Both the position numbers and the translations under genes were made by a program. Under the pieces are notes generated by a model that was not told the origin of the DNA, made no database searches, and saw nothing but the letters and a program-made list of their open reading frames with translations. Shown here piece after piece: positions 1 to 7,894 of a stretch of DNA of 64,000 nt. Numbering within the stretch: the first letter of the stretch is position 1; each line of letters opens with the position of its first letter. This DNA is from Desulfobulbaceae bacterium (lineage in GTDB: Bacteria > Desulfobacterota > Desulfobulbia > Desulfobulbales > SURF-16): NCBI GenBank assembly GCA_023230525.1, contig JALNXE010000001.1, positions 43,020-107,019 on the forward strand, in the 5' to 3' direction.

Positions 1-2
1 AC

Positions 3-185
3 ACCAACCAAAAACAACTGGGCAAGACCCTCTGGAACATCGCAGAACAACAACGCATCGCCGACTGCCTCACCAGCCTCGACGACCTCATCGCCGCGCA
101 AACCCACAAGCTCGACGCCCTCAAGACCCACAAGAAAGGGCTGATGCAGCAGCTTTTCCCATCCCCGGAGGAGGTTGAAGCATGA
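3..185 (+). pseudogene. hsdM-hsdS fusion remnant, HsdS C-terminal end
   Basis: The frame is open from the window edge to a TGA at 183-185. The last 46 or so codons read like the conserved C-terminus of a type I specificity subunit (EQQRIADCLTSLDDLI, then a KALKTHKKGLMQQLFP-type helix). The codons before it (KQLGKTLWNIA) are not HsdS. They match the start of the HsdM encoded at 2316, and the DNA at 8-43 is identical to 2330-2365. I infer that a deletion joined the first codons of an hsdM copy in frame to the end of hsdS, removing the target-recognition domains. The stop overlaps the next start (ATGA), so the remnant may still couple translation to prrC. The upstream part lies outside the window. 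Confidence 0.75.
8..43 (+). repeat. 36-bp direct repeat, copy 1 (hsdM 5' sequence)
   Basis: Identical over 36 bp to 2330-2365. In the second copy the sequence is codons 5-17 of hsdM. Here it is fused to the 3' end of hsdS, marking a recombination or deletion junction. Confidence 0.9.
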
Positions 186-1321
186 GCCACATCGACCTCG
201 CAAAAGAGATCCGAGACGCGAAAGAACGGATCGTCCTGATGTATGCGTTCAACGCCACGGGCAAAACGAGACTTTCCGTAGCCTACAAAGACGCGACGAA
301 GGGCGAAGATGGTTCCCACTCCGGGGTCTACTACAACGCATACAGCGAAGACATTTTCGTTTGGCAGAACGATCCCGAGAACGACGAATCAACCATCCGA
401 TTGGACATTCGGATGAGCAGCTTGAATCGATTTCACAGCTCCCTTTCCGAGGACGACATCCGGGAAAAGCTGAACAGGTATCGGCCGAGCTATCGGTTTG
501 AGTTCATCCCCCACGAGAATCCCGAAGACGGCATCCAAGCCGTGCTTTTCTTCTACGAGGAAGCGGCGGCAGACGATCCAAGCAACATCTCGAAAGTCCC
601 CATCAAGATTTCGCGAGGCGAAGAGAGGGTATTTGTTTGGTGCTTCTTTCTCGCGCTCTTCGAGGTCGAGGGCTGGGCAGATAAGCAGTCGTCGCATTTC
701 TTCATTGATGACCCGGTTTCGAGTCTGGATGACCACTACATCTTCATTACCGCATCCACGCTCTTTGACTTGATCGAAGAGCATTTTGAGAAACGAAAAG
801 TCATCATCACGACCCATCACCTTGGCCTCTTTTCCATTCTGGCGGATTGGCTAAAAAAAGGGGAGAAAGCTGGGAAATTCAAAAAGCACGCGAAGGTTTG
901 CATGTTGAGCGCCAAGGAAGGCGACCTGGCGCTGGAGAACTGCGACAACGACGTCTTCCTGTATCACCTGCGATTACTGCAGGCGTTGGAGCAGGCCTAC
1001 GCCTGCAACGGAGTGAAGTCCTTTCACTTCGCACTGCTCCGGCAGGTGCTTGAGAACGTCGCCTCCTTCCTGGGCGTCGGTCAATTCCGCTACGTGCTTG
1101 AGCAAATTGGCATCACTGATGCCAACGAAGTGGCCAACATCATCAACACGCTTTCCCACAAAAAAGTCTATTACTTCGAAAGCGACGAACTCACGCCGGA
1201 CAGCAAGAACCTGTTCGATAGCGTCTTCACCAAGATCAAGGGTAAGTATAACTTTGTTCTGCACGCGCCAGCCCCTGCGCCCGCACCAATTCCAGCACCC
1301 GCACCGGTAGCCACCACATGA
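182..1321 (+). CDS. prrC: PrrC-like anticodon nuclease
   Basis: This 379-residue protein matches the PrrC layout (about 396 residues in E. coli). It has an ABC-type NTPase with Walker A YAFNATGKT (residues 21-29), signature ISRGEE (143-148) and Walker B FFIDDPVSSLDD (173-184), followed by a small C-terminal nuclease region. The PrrC catalytic pattern RxxxE plus a distal His is present as R287, E291 and H326. PrrC cleaves the tRNA-Lys anticodon loop. It is kept silent by its type I restriction partner and released when a phage blocks that partner. Neighbours fit: an HsdS remnant lies upstream, rhuM and hsdM downstream, all joined by 4-bp ATGA overlaps. A Pro-Ala tail (about 362-376) is unusual. 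With hsdS broken here, what masks the nuclease is unclear. Confidence 0.85.
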   Translation: MSHIDLAKEIRDAKERIVLMYAFNATGKTRLSVAYKDATKGEDGSHSGVYYNAYSEDIFVWQNDPENDESTIRLDIRMSSLNRFHSSLSEDDIREKLNRYRPSYRFEFIPHENPEDGIQAVLFFYEEAAADDPSNISKVPIKISRGEERVFVWCFFLALFEVEGWADKQSSHFFIDDPVSSLDDHYIFITASTLFDLIEEHFEKRKVIITTHHLGLFSILADWLKKGEKAGKFKKHAKVCMLSAKEGDLALENCDNDVFLYHLRLLQALEQAYACNGVKSFHFALLRQVLENVASFLGVGQFRYVLEQIGITDANEVANIINTLSHKKVYYFESDELTPDSKNLFDSVFTKIKGKYNFVLHAPAPAPAPIPAPAPVATT

Positions 1322-2319
1322 ACGACCTCATCCTCTACACCACGGAAGACGGGCGGAGCCAAATCCAGCTCCGCACGGAGAATCAGACCGTCTGGCTCAC
1401 CCAATTGGAGATGGCGGAACTCTTTGATGCCACGAAACAGAACATCTCCCTGCACCTAAAGAACCTCTTCGAGGACGGGGAACTGGACGAGGGGGCAGTT
1501 GTCAAGGAATCCTTGACAACTGCCGCGGACGGCAAGCGCTACTCAACATTGCTCTACAACCTTGATGCCATCCTGGCCGTGGGCTACCGGGTGCGCTCGC
1601 CCCGTGGCGTGCAATTCCGCCGCTGGGCCTCCACCATTCTCAAGGAATACCTGATCAAGGGCTTTGTGATGGATGATGAGCGGCTGAAGAACCCGGATGG
1701 CCGCCCCGACCACTTCGACGAGATGCTGGCGCGCATCCGCGACATCCGGGCCTCCGAAAAACGCTTCTACCAAAAGGTGCGCGACCTCTTTGCCCTGAGC
1801 AGCGACTACGACAAAACGGATAAAACCACGCAGGCCTTCTTTGCCACCGTGCAGAATCTGCTGCTCTTCGCCGTGACCCGGAAAACCGCCGCCGAACTCA
1901 TCACCGCCCGAGCAAATCCGGCCGATCCACATTTCGGCCTGCTCGCCTGGAAGAACGACAAGGTGCGCAAGGCGGACATCCTGGTTGCCAAGAACTACCT
2001 GACCGAGGATGAGATCGACACCCTGAACCGGCTGGTGGTCATCTTCCTCGAAACCGCCGAACTGCGGGCCAAGAGCCGCCAGGAGACTCGGATGAGCTTC
2101 TGGAAGGGGAATGTGGACCAGATCATCACCTCCAACGGCTTCCCGCTGCTCGCCCACGCGGGCTCCATCAGCCACGAACAGATGGAGACCAAGACGAGCG
2201 CCCTCTATCTCGACTACGACCAGCGCCGCAAACAGCAAGAAGCGCAGGAAGCTGACCAAGAGGACGAAGCCGACCTCAAAGCGCTCGAAGACAAAATCAA
2301 AGGACGCCCGAAGAAATGA
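1318..2319 (+). CDS. rhuM: RhuM family protein
   Basis: The 333-residue product has the RhuM family signature. The N-terminus contains a helix-turn-helix-like segment (VWLTQLEMAELFDATKQNIS), then the VVKESLTTAADGK block and the YNLDAILAVGYRVRSPRGVQFRRWA block. The second half is alpha-helical and ends in a charged tail. RhuM proteins are often encoded inside type I restriction loci, but their biochemical role is not established. It overlaps prrC by 4 bp (ATGA) and hsdM by 4 bp, so it belongs to the same transcription unit. Its gene contains a perfect 31-nt palindrome, listed separately. Confidence 0.85.
   Translation: MNDLILYTTEDGRSQIQLRTENQTVWLTQLEMAELFDATKQNISLHLKNLFEDGELDEGAVVKESLTTAADGKRYSTLLYNLDAILAVGYRVRSPRGVQFRRWASTILKEYLIKGFVMDDERLKNPDGRPDHFDEMLARIRDIRASEKRFYQKVRDLFALSSDYDKTDKTTQAFFATVQNLLLFAVTRKTAAELITARANPADPHFGLLAWKNDKVRKADILVAKNYLTEDEIDTLNRLVVIFLETAELRAKSRQETRMSFWKGNVDQIITSNGFPLLAHAGSISHEQMETKTSALYLDYDQRRKQQEAQEADQEDEADLKALEDKIKGRPKK
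1494..1524. repeat. perfect 31-nt palindrome inside rhuM
   Basis: Two perfectly complementary 15-nt arms (left arm GGCAGTTGTCAAGGA) surround a single central A. It lies in codons for the conserved GAVVKESLTTAA block of RhuM, so coding constraint may explain part of it, but perfect pairing over 15 bp is striking. In RNA it would form a strong hairpin within the open reading frame. Confidence 0.8.
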
Positions 2320-3938
2320 CCGACCAAGACCAAAAACAACTGGGCAAGACCCTCTGGAACATCGCCGACCAACTGCGCGGAGCGATGAACGCGGACGATT
2401 TCCGCGACTACATGCTCTCCTTCCTCTTCCTGCGCTACCTCTCGGATAATTACGAGACGGCAGCGAAGAAGGAACTGGGCAAAGATTATCCAGATATTTC
2501 CAGTGACATTTTACTGAAAACGGGAGCGGCGACGCCTCTGCAAGTCTGGTATGAAGAGAACAAGACGGACATCCCCGACTTCGAGAAGCAGATGCGCCGC
2601 AAGGTGCACTACGTCATCCAGCCGCCGCACCTCTGGAGCAGCATCGCCAACCTAGCCCGCACTCAGAGCGATGAATTGCTCAAGACCCTGCAAGAGGGAT
2701 TCAAGTATATCGAAACCGAGTCCTTCCAAAGCGCCTTTCTCGGCCTGTTCTCGGAGATCAACCTCTATTCGGAAAAACTCGGAAAGACTCAGACCGACAA
2801 AAACAAGAAGCTCTGCTCCATCATTGCGGAAATCGCCAAAGGGCTGGCGGAATTCTCCTCCGGCATCGATGCCCTGGGCGATGCCTACGAATACCTGATC
2901 GGCCAGTTTGCCGCCGGTTCCGGCAAGAAGGCCGGCGAGTTCTATACCCCGCAGCAGATTTCCGACATCCTCTCCGCCATCGTCACCCTCGACAGCCAGG
3001 AGCCCGCCACCGGCAAGAAGGGCCGGCTCGCCAGCGTCCTCGACTTTGCCTGCGGCTCCGGCTCCCTGCTCCTCAACGTGCGCAAGCGCATGGGGCCGCA
3101 CGGCATCGGCAAGATTTACGGGCAGGAAAAGAACATCACCACCTACAACCTCGCCCGCATGAACATGCTGCTGCACGGGGTGAAGGATTCGGAGTTCGAA
3201 ATCTACCACGGCGACACCCTGACCAACGATTGGGATATTCTGCGCGAGCTGAACCCCGCCAAAAAACCCAGCTTCGACGCCATCGTCGCCAATCCGCCCT
3301 TCAGCTACCGCTGGGACCCCACCGACGCCATGGGCGAAGACGTGCGCTTCAAGAACCACGGCCTCGCCCCCAAGTCCGCCGCCGACTTCGCCTTCCTCCT
3401 CCACGGCTTCCACTTCCTCAAAGACGAAGGCGTGATGGCCATCATCCTGCCCCACGGCGTGCTCTTCCGGGGCGGTGCGGAAGAACGCATCCGTACCAAG
3501 CTGCTGAAGGACGGGCACATCGACACCGTCATCGGCCTGCCCGCGAACCTCTTTTATTCCACCGGCATCCCGGTCTGCATCCTCGTGCTCAAGAAGTGCA
3601 AGAAGCCCGACGACGTTCTTTTCATCAACGCCGCCGAACACTTCGTGAAAGGCAAACGCCAGAACCAACTCACGGACGAGCACATCGCTAAGATCATCGA
3701 AACCTACAAAACACGCGAGCCGGAGCCCCGCTATTCTCGTCGGGTGGAGATGAAGGAGATTGAGAAGAACGACTACAACCTGAACATCTCCCGCTATATC
3801 AGCACGGCGACAGCGGAGGAGGAGATCGACTTACAAGCAGTTAATGCAGAGTTAGTCACACTGGAGAAAGATGTTGAGATGGCACGGGACAAACACAATG
3901 CGTTTCTCAAAGAACTTGGATTGCCAGCCGTACCGTGA
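2316..3938 (+). CDS. hsdM: type I restriction-modification DNA methyltransferase HsdM
   Basis: This 540-residue protein is a full-length HsdM. The HsdM N-terminal helical domain covers about 1-150. The N6_Mtase domain follows, with the SAM motif DFACGSGSLL and the catalytic motif NPPF (in IVANPPFSYRW). The C-terminus has the usual YNLNISRYI motif and a coiled-coil tail. It would methylate adenine as part of an M2S1 complex and needs HsdS for sequence recognition. Its start overlaps rhuM by 4 bp. No hsdS or hsdR follows it; a hairpin and about 480 bp of unrecognised DNA come next. In this window the only hsdS sequence is the truncated tail at position 3, so activity needs a specificity subunit from elsewhere. 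Confidence 0.93.
   Translation: MTDQDQKQLGKTLWNIADQLRGAMNADDFRDYMLSFLFLRYLSDNYETAAKKELGKDYPDISSDILLKTGAATPLQVWYEENKTDIPDFEKQMRRKVHYVIQPPHLWSSIANLARTQSDELLKTLQEGFKYIETESFQSAFLGLFSEINLYSEKLGKTQTDKNKKLCSIIAEIAKGLAEFSSGIDALGDAYEYLIGQFAAGSGKKAGEFYTPQQISDILSAIVTLDSQEPATGKKGRLASVLDFACGSGSLLLNVRKRMGPHGIGKIYGQEKNITTYNLARMNMLLHGVKDSEFEIYHGDTLTNDWDILRELNPAKKPSFDAIVANPPFSYRWDPTDAMGEDVRFKNHGLAPKSAADFAFLLHGFHFLKDEGVMAIILPHGVLFRGGAEERIRTKLLKDGHIDTVIGLPANLFYSTGIPVCILVLKKCKKPDDVLFINAAEHFVKGKRQNQLTDEHIAKIIETYKTREPEPRYSRRVEMKEIEKNDYNLNISRYISTATAEEEIDLQAVNAELVTLEKDVEMARDKHNAFLKELGLPAVP
2330..2365 (+). repeat. 36-bp direct repeat, copy 2 (within hsdM)
   Basis: Native location of the sequence duplicated at 8-43. 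It encodes QKQLGKTLWNIA near the HsdM N-terminus. Confidence 0.9.
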
Positions 3939-3973
3939 ACCACAAAGCGATTCAATGAGACCGCATAACCATT

Positions 3974-4012
3974 AAGGATTGATGCGACACGCTTTTTGTC
4001 GCTTCAATCCTT
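3974..4012 (+). terminator. hairpin after hsdM
   Basis: A 15-bp inverted repeat (3974-3988 with 3998-4012, one mismatch) surrounds a T-rich loop 36 bp beyond the hsdM stop. No long T run follows the second arm, so it is terminator-like rather than a classical intrinsic terminator. It marks the end of the restriction operon. Confidence 0.55.
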
Positions 4013-4495
4013 TGTTCAAGAGCCGCGGGTTTGACCTTATATAGGGGATTGCCTCGGAAGGGATTTCTCAGAAGGATTGCACGGAGGGAAGATTGGCCAC
4101 CGGATTGACGATTTTTCTCGTAACCGGTCTTGGAATCATAGGTGGCATGTCATGGCGCAATTCTTTTACGTACTGAATTTTACCTGAAAACTCGATTTTG
4201 AGCGTACCTCTCCGTTACCCCCTTGGCTGGGGTTTCCAGAGAAAAATATTTTGTGGCTGAGTTACGGCCCCGCCTACTCAGGTCGACCCTCGGCAGGGGT
4301 ATGGTCGGCCCGGAATCAGACTGAAAAGATACAGAAGTATGCCTCCGCAGAGTCGGCACCTGGGTTTCGGCATAGGGGCCTTCCGGTTCTTTGGTGAGGA
4401 TAAATCCGTCAGGCACACCCTCTCGCCTTGGAGCGCGGCAAGAACAGTAAGGACCAGGAGCCGGAGCTTGGACATCGAGACAGCGCAGTTGCTGC
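4013..4495. other. unassigned 480-bp stretch
   Basis: This gap separates the convergent hsdM and umuC genes. It holds only short open frames with no recognisable family or ribosome binding site. I see no tRNA, insertion-sequence end or repeat shared with the rest of the window. It may be decayed sequence at the boundary of two accessory blocks. Confidence 0.5.
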
Positions 4496-5812
4496 TCATA
4501 AAGCCGTAGTGACTCCCCCTGGAAACGAAGCCTTCACCACCGGCAGTTGATCCCACCTGGTTGTATACGCCTGGGAAAGGTATTCCCGCCTGAAAGTCCA
4601 GGACTTTTTATAGCCTGAAACAGCGTAGCGCAGCGTGTTGGAGCCCCATTTCCGGTTGATTTTGTCCTGGGCGTTCATCAAATCCTTATCGCTCTTGGTC
4701 CGGTCAAAGAGACTACGCTGCCGGCATGACTCCGGCATGATCTCCGCCAGCATGACGCCGGCTTTCTGAAAATCATATCCCGGCCGGTACAGCTCCTTGA
4801 GCCCCTTGAGTGCGTATTTTATCAAAACGGCTGTGGAAGAAGTAGGTTCCGGCAGTGTGACCATGATGCTTTTTGAATATTGCGGTTTTTCCGGCTTAAA
4901 GATGTTGGTGGCAAGAAAGACATGGAGAGAATTGGCAATTGACTGCTGAGAACGGAGCTTCTCGGCGGCCCTTGAAACGTAGGTGGCCACTGCTTCCCGC
5001 AGTTCCTCCAGTGATGTCACTGGGCGACCGAAAGACTTTGAGGTGATGATCCCCTTTTTTGCGGACGGAGCCTCCTCAATAGGAATGCATGGTATGCCGC
5101 GCAGCTCCCAGACGGTGCGCAGGCCCATGACGGTCAGATGCTTTCTCACCCAGTTGTCGTTGGCGTGTTTCAGGTCCCTGGCGGAAAAGATACCCTGGCT
5201 GTTAAGCTTTTTGGTGTACTGCCTACCGATCCCCCACACATCCGCAACCTCAATCCTCGCCAGGATTTCATCCGTATCGCCACAGCCGGTCAGATCAAAG
5301 ACCCCTTGGTATTGTGGGTTCTTCTTTGCCATCCGGTTGGCGAGCTTGGCAAGGGTCTTGGTAGGGGCGAACCCGATGGAAACGGGAATGCCGGTCCATT
5401 GCCTGACCGTTTGCCGGATATGGCGACCATGTTCGGTAAGATCAAATTCCTTACCAGCCGGCAGAGAGATAAACGCCTCGTCAATAGAATAGATCTCGAC
5501 ATCGGGTTCAAGGTGCTGCAAGACACTCATGACCCGATGTGACATGTCGCCGTACAGGGTGTAATTCGATGAAAAGACCTGGACCCGGTTTTTCTTCAGG
5601 AAAGACTTTATCTTGAAATACGGCTCCGCCATCTTGATGCCGAGGGCCTTGGCCTCGTTTGACCGGGCAATGATGTTGCCGTCATTGTTTGACAGCACAA
5701 CAATGGGCTTTTCCACCAGATCGGGACGGAACACCCGCTCACAGGAGACAAAGAAATTGTTGCAGTCAACCAGGGCAACTATCCGGTTACTTTTCAAATT
5801 GATGGATGACAC
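4496..5812 (-). CDS. umuC: Y-family DNA polymerase V catalytic subunit UmuC
   Basis: The 438-residue protein has the UmuC domain order. The palm opens with IVALVDCNNFFVSCERVF (catalytic Asp at about 16) and carries the second acidic pair in EIYSIDEAFISL. Helix-hairpin-helix and little-finger regions follow, then the UmuC-specific C-terminal domain (KKSWTFRREYLSQAYTTRWDQLPVV). It performs translesion synthesis with processed UmuD. The ATG overlaps the umuD 3' end by about 26 bp, so the two are coupled. Plasmid-borne umuDC pairs are common. A second, broken copy of its C-terminus lies near 32.2 kb on the other strand. Confidence 0.95.
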   Translation of the reverse strand: MSSINLKSNRIVALVDCNNFFVSCERVFRPDLVEKPIVVLSNNDGNIIARSNEAKALGIKMAEPYFKIKSFLKKNRVQVFSSNYTLYGDMSHRVMSVLQHLEPDVEIYSIDEAFISLPAGKEFDLTEHGRHIRQTVRQWTGIPVSIGFAPTKTLAKLANRMAKKNPQYQGVFDLTGCGDTDEILARIEVADVWGIGRQYTKKLNSQGIFSARDLKHANDNWVRKHLTVMGLRTVWELRGIPCIPIEEAPSAKKGIITSKSFGRPVTSLEELREAVATYVSRAAEKLRSQQSIANSLHVFLATNIFKPEKPQYSKSIMVTLPEPTSSTAVLIKYALKGLKELYRPGYDFQKAGVMLAEIMPESCRQRSLFDRTKSDKDLMNAQDKINRKWGSNTLRYAVSGYKKSWTFRREYLSQAYTTRWDQLPVVKASFPGGVTTAL

Positions 5813-6236
5813 CGGTCACCACTCCCCATATCTCGCATTGACTCTCCTCGGTAATTTCCAGGGGCTCATAGTTGGCGTTTTCGGCGACAAGCCGGCATGA
5901 ATCATTGCTCTTTATCAACCGCTTGACAGTCAACTCACCGTTGACCGCGGCAATGACAATCCTGCCATTGGTGGCTTCAATCGAGCGGTCAACGATCAGG
6001 ATGCCGCCGTCATAGATTCCGGCGCCGGTCATGGAGTCTCCGGCCACCTTGACAAAGAAAGTAGCGGGCGGATTTTTGATCAGGAGTTCATTGAGATCAA
6101 GCAGCCGGTCGATGTAGTCATCAGCCGGGGAGGGGAAACCGGCGGACACCCCGCAGAGAAAAAGCGGACGGACTATTTTTGTTTTCCGGCTAAAGCCGTA
6201 TATCTCCGCTATCGAAGCATCCGTCTTGAGTTCCAT
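5787..6236 (-). CDS. umuD: UmuD, self-cleaving translesion polymerase accessory subunit
   Basis: This 149-residue S24 peptidase-fold protein has the self-cleavage site at C28-G29 followed by FPSPADDY. The catalytic Ser is S68 (in GDSMTGAGI) and the catalytic Lys is K105 (in TVKRL). RecA-stimulated cleavage would convert it to the active UmuD' partner of UmuC. It lies between the SRAP gene and umuC, with 1-bp spacing upstream and overlap downstream, forming one SOS-type operon. I could not identify a LexA box with confidence upstream of the operon. Confidence 0.95.
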   Translation of the reverse strand: MELKTDASIAEIYGFSRKTKIVRPLFLCGVSAGFPSPADDYIDRLLDLNELLIKNPPATFFVKVAGDSMTGAGIYDGGILIVDRSIEATNGRIVIAAVNGELTVKRLIKSNDSCRLVAENANYEPLEITEESQCEIWGVVTGVIHQFEK

Positions 6237-6237
6237 G

Positions 6238-6909
6238 TTAATTGTCCTTTATCTCGGCCAGGCAATCAGGGCTGTCGTTTTTCGGGTTGTTCACTCCGTT
6301 TCCTACCGGATAAGCGAGTATTTTACTGTCGGGAAAGGGTTTGAGCAAGGCCGGCAACCTTGCCCTGTCACTTTTCGGATCAAGCCACTGTTCATATTGG
6401 GCTTGTTCGATGATGGCTGGCATCCGGTCGTGAATCCTGCCCACGGTCATGTTGGCCCCGGTGGTGATGATGCTGCAGGACTCGATGATCTCGTTATCCT
6501 CCCCTTGCCAATGCTCCCACAGACCAGCAAAGGCAAGGATGTCGGCATCCTTAAGCCGGATAAAATACGGCTGCTTGATTTTGGCATTGTGCAGCCACTC
6601 ATAAAAGCCCAGTGCCGGAATCAGGCAGCGGCGCTGCCTGATTCCGGCCCGAAAGGCGGGCTTGGAGGTAACAGTTTCCGCCCTGGCGTTAATCATCTTA
6701 TAACCGATTTTCTTGTCCTTGGCCCAGAAAGGAATGAGGCCCCATTTAAGCATGACCAGCTCACGGTCATGGGTGCCGGATACCACCCGCACCACCGCTA
6801 TATCTGTACCCGGCGTAATATTATAGCGGGGGGTAAGATCGAGTGTATTTTTCAGGTTGAAATAGCCGGCCAGCTCTTCAAGAGTTGGCCGGGCAAAGCG
6901 TCCGCACAT
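6238..6909 (-). CDS. SRAP family protein (HMCES/YedK type) abasic-site DNA-protein crosslinker
   Basis: The 223-residue product begins MCGRFA, giving the invariant Cys2 that crosslinks to abasic sites after Met removal. It also has the family's Asn in INARAET, Glu in LGFYEW and a conserved His near GRIHDRMP. SRAP proteins shield abasic sites in single-stranded DNA and are commonly encoded beside umuDC or imuB-dnaE2 SOS genes. It is the first gene of the leftward cassette and is followed immediately by umuD. Confidence 0.93.
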   Translation of the reverse strand: MCGRFARPTLEELAGYFNLKNTLDLTPRYNITPGTDIAVVRVVSGTHDRELVMLKWGLIPFWAKDKKIGYKMINARAETVTSKPAFRAGIRQRRCLIPALGFYEWLHNAKIKQPYFIRLKDADILAFAGLWEHWQGEDNEIIESCSIITTGANMTVGRIHDRMPAIIEQAQYEQWLDPKSDRARLPALLKPFPDSKILAYPVGNGVNNPKNDSPDCLAEIKDN

Positions 6910-7018
6910 AATATCTCACCACAGCTTGATCGGATGAATAAAGCTTGATTGGAGGATAATAACAGAATACCAGAGCTAGGCGCTGCATGGGCAGAATATT
7001 TTTTATGTTGAAAAGCTG

Positions 7019-7177
7019 CTATTCATTCCCGCCATCATTCAGATACGGTTCGACTTTCAAGTTATTGCGCAGCGTATCGGACTTATCGGCCACCATCCCG
7101 GCAATGGAGCCGAAGGCCTCGGCATGAAATGGCGTATAATAGCCCTTGAGGCTTTTGCGGATTTTTTTGGTCACCAT
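7019..7177 (-). CDS. hypothetical small protein (52 aa)
   Basis: The ATG at 7177 follows a strong GGGAGG ribosome binding site with 5-nt spacing, which is why I prefer it to the longer frame starting at 7210. The product (MVTKKIRKSLKGYYTPFHA...) is basic at the start and acidic at the end and matches no family I know. It lies upstream of the SRAP-umuDC cassette in the same direction and could be its first gene. The longer frame's MTD start and upstream DNA resemble the start of the helicase gene at 55092, so the region is a recombination scar. Confidence 0.5.
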   Translation of the reverse strand: MVTKKIRKSLKGYYTPFHAEAFGSIAGMVADKSDTLRNNLKVEPYLNDGGNE

Positions 7178-7201
7178 AAAATCCTCCCATGCAGCAGGAC
7201 A

Positions 7202-7550
7202 GTCGGTCATGGGATTGCCCTAAAAGAGCTCGGTCGATCAAGTATCAGTCAAGTAGGAAAACATGCGCTATCATTTTGATATCACAGACATCATTTATTT
7301 TTCCGGATGCCTGATCCCGGTCCCAGTCAAGTACCCGTCAAGTAAACTTTTTGTTTTCTCCATTTTTAGCCTGCTCAACCTTCACTACGGTCCGAAGCGG
7401 CCCACCAAGGAACATATTTCATCAATTTAGGCGCGGCGGAAGAATCGTTAGGAACAATGGCCCGTGCCTCGGTAGCCTCCCGAATCAAACGTGAGGTCAT
7501 CGAGCGGTTACGTTCTTCAATACCGAATCGTTCTCGCAGCGAGGTGTTTG
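7202..7550 (+). repeat. 349-bp dispersed repeat, copy A
   Basis: By eye about 85% identical, in the same orientation, to 55084-55424. Copy B spans the start of the PLD-SNF2 helicase gene, the intergenic region and the 3' end of the AlbA_2 gene. Both copies contain several CAAGTA/GTCAAGTA motifs in the intergenic part. Homology stops abruptly at both ends, as expected if a larger helicase/AlbA_2 module once lay here and was deleted. Confidence 0.85.
7375..7550 (-). pseudogene. 3' remnant of an AlbA_2/ATPase gene
   Basis: Read leftward, the fragment encodes TNTSLRERFGIEE, then a segment ending in APKLMKYVPWWAA. This matches the last 60 or so residues of the protein encoded at 55221-56735. A frame change near the end brings in a premature stop at 7375-7377. 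There is no start and no 5' portion. It is part of repeat copy A and shows that this replicon once carried, or recombined with, a second copy of the DUF499/helicase-type operon. Confidence 0.8.
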
Positions 7551-7615
7551 TAGTAATATAGTATCATCTGTCTCTACCAACAAACTCCATCACATAGCAC
7601 AGAACAGGAGAACCA

Positions 7616-7894
7616 ATGAACAAAAAAGAATTGATCAACCAGATAGCTGAATCAGCCAAAATAACAAAAGTAGCAGCTGATAGGGTACTCCTCGGCATGC
7701 TTGAGGCCATTACCGACTCATTGCAGAAAGGTGAGAATGTCACTCTCATTGGCTTTGGCACCTTCTCAACAAGCAAGCGATCTGCTCGCACCGGCAGAAA
7801 TCCTCAGTCTGGTAAAGCCATCAAGATTCCAGCCAAGACAGTGGTTAAGTTCAAAGCTGGAAAAAAATTGGGAGATGAGGTGAATAACGGGTAG
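7616..7894 (+). CDS. HU family DNA-binding protein
   Basis: The 92-residue protein is a complete HU: helical N-terminus MNKKELINQIAESAK, core GFGTFSTSKRSARTGRNPQSGK, the intercalating-arm proline in RNPQSG, and a basic end. HU bends and compacts DNA and is often carried by plasmids, where it can assist replication initiation or partition. AGGAG stands before the ATG. It sits alone between the recombination scar and the partition genes, in the same direction as parA. Confidence 0.95.
   Translation: MNKKELINQIAESAKITKVAADRVLLGMLEAITDSLQKGENVTLIGFGTFSTSKRSARTGRNPQSGKAIKIPAKTVVKFKAGKKLGDEVNNG

Noticed and set aside
2652..3683. 343-codon frame opposite hsdM
   Set aside because: It mirrors a clear HsdM gene in the antisense direction; composition rich in Val/Glu/Gly is a codon shadow.
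4180..4416. 78-codon leftward frame in the gap between hsdM and umuC
   Set aside because: No ribosome binding site or family resemblance; Arg/Ser/Pro-rich composition typical of spurious frames.
6910..7018. LexA box upstream of the SRAP-umuDC cassette
   Set aside because: No convincing CTG-N10-CAG palindrome could be fixed there, and the host LexA type is unknown.
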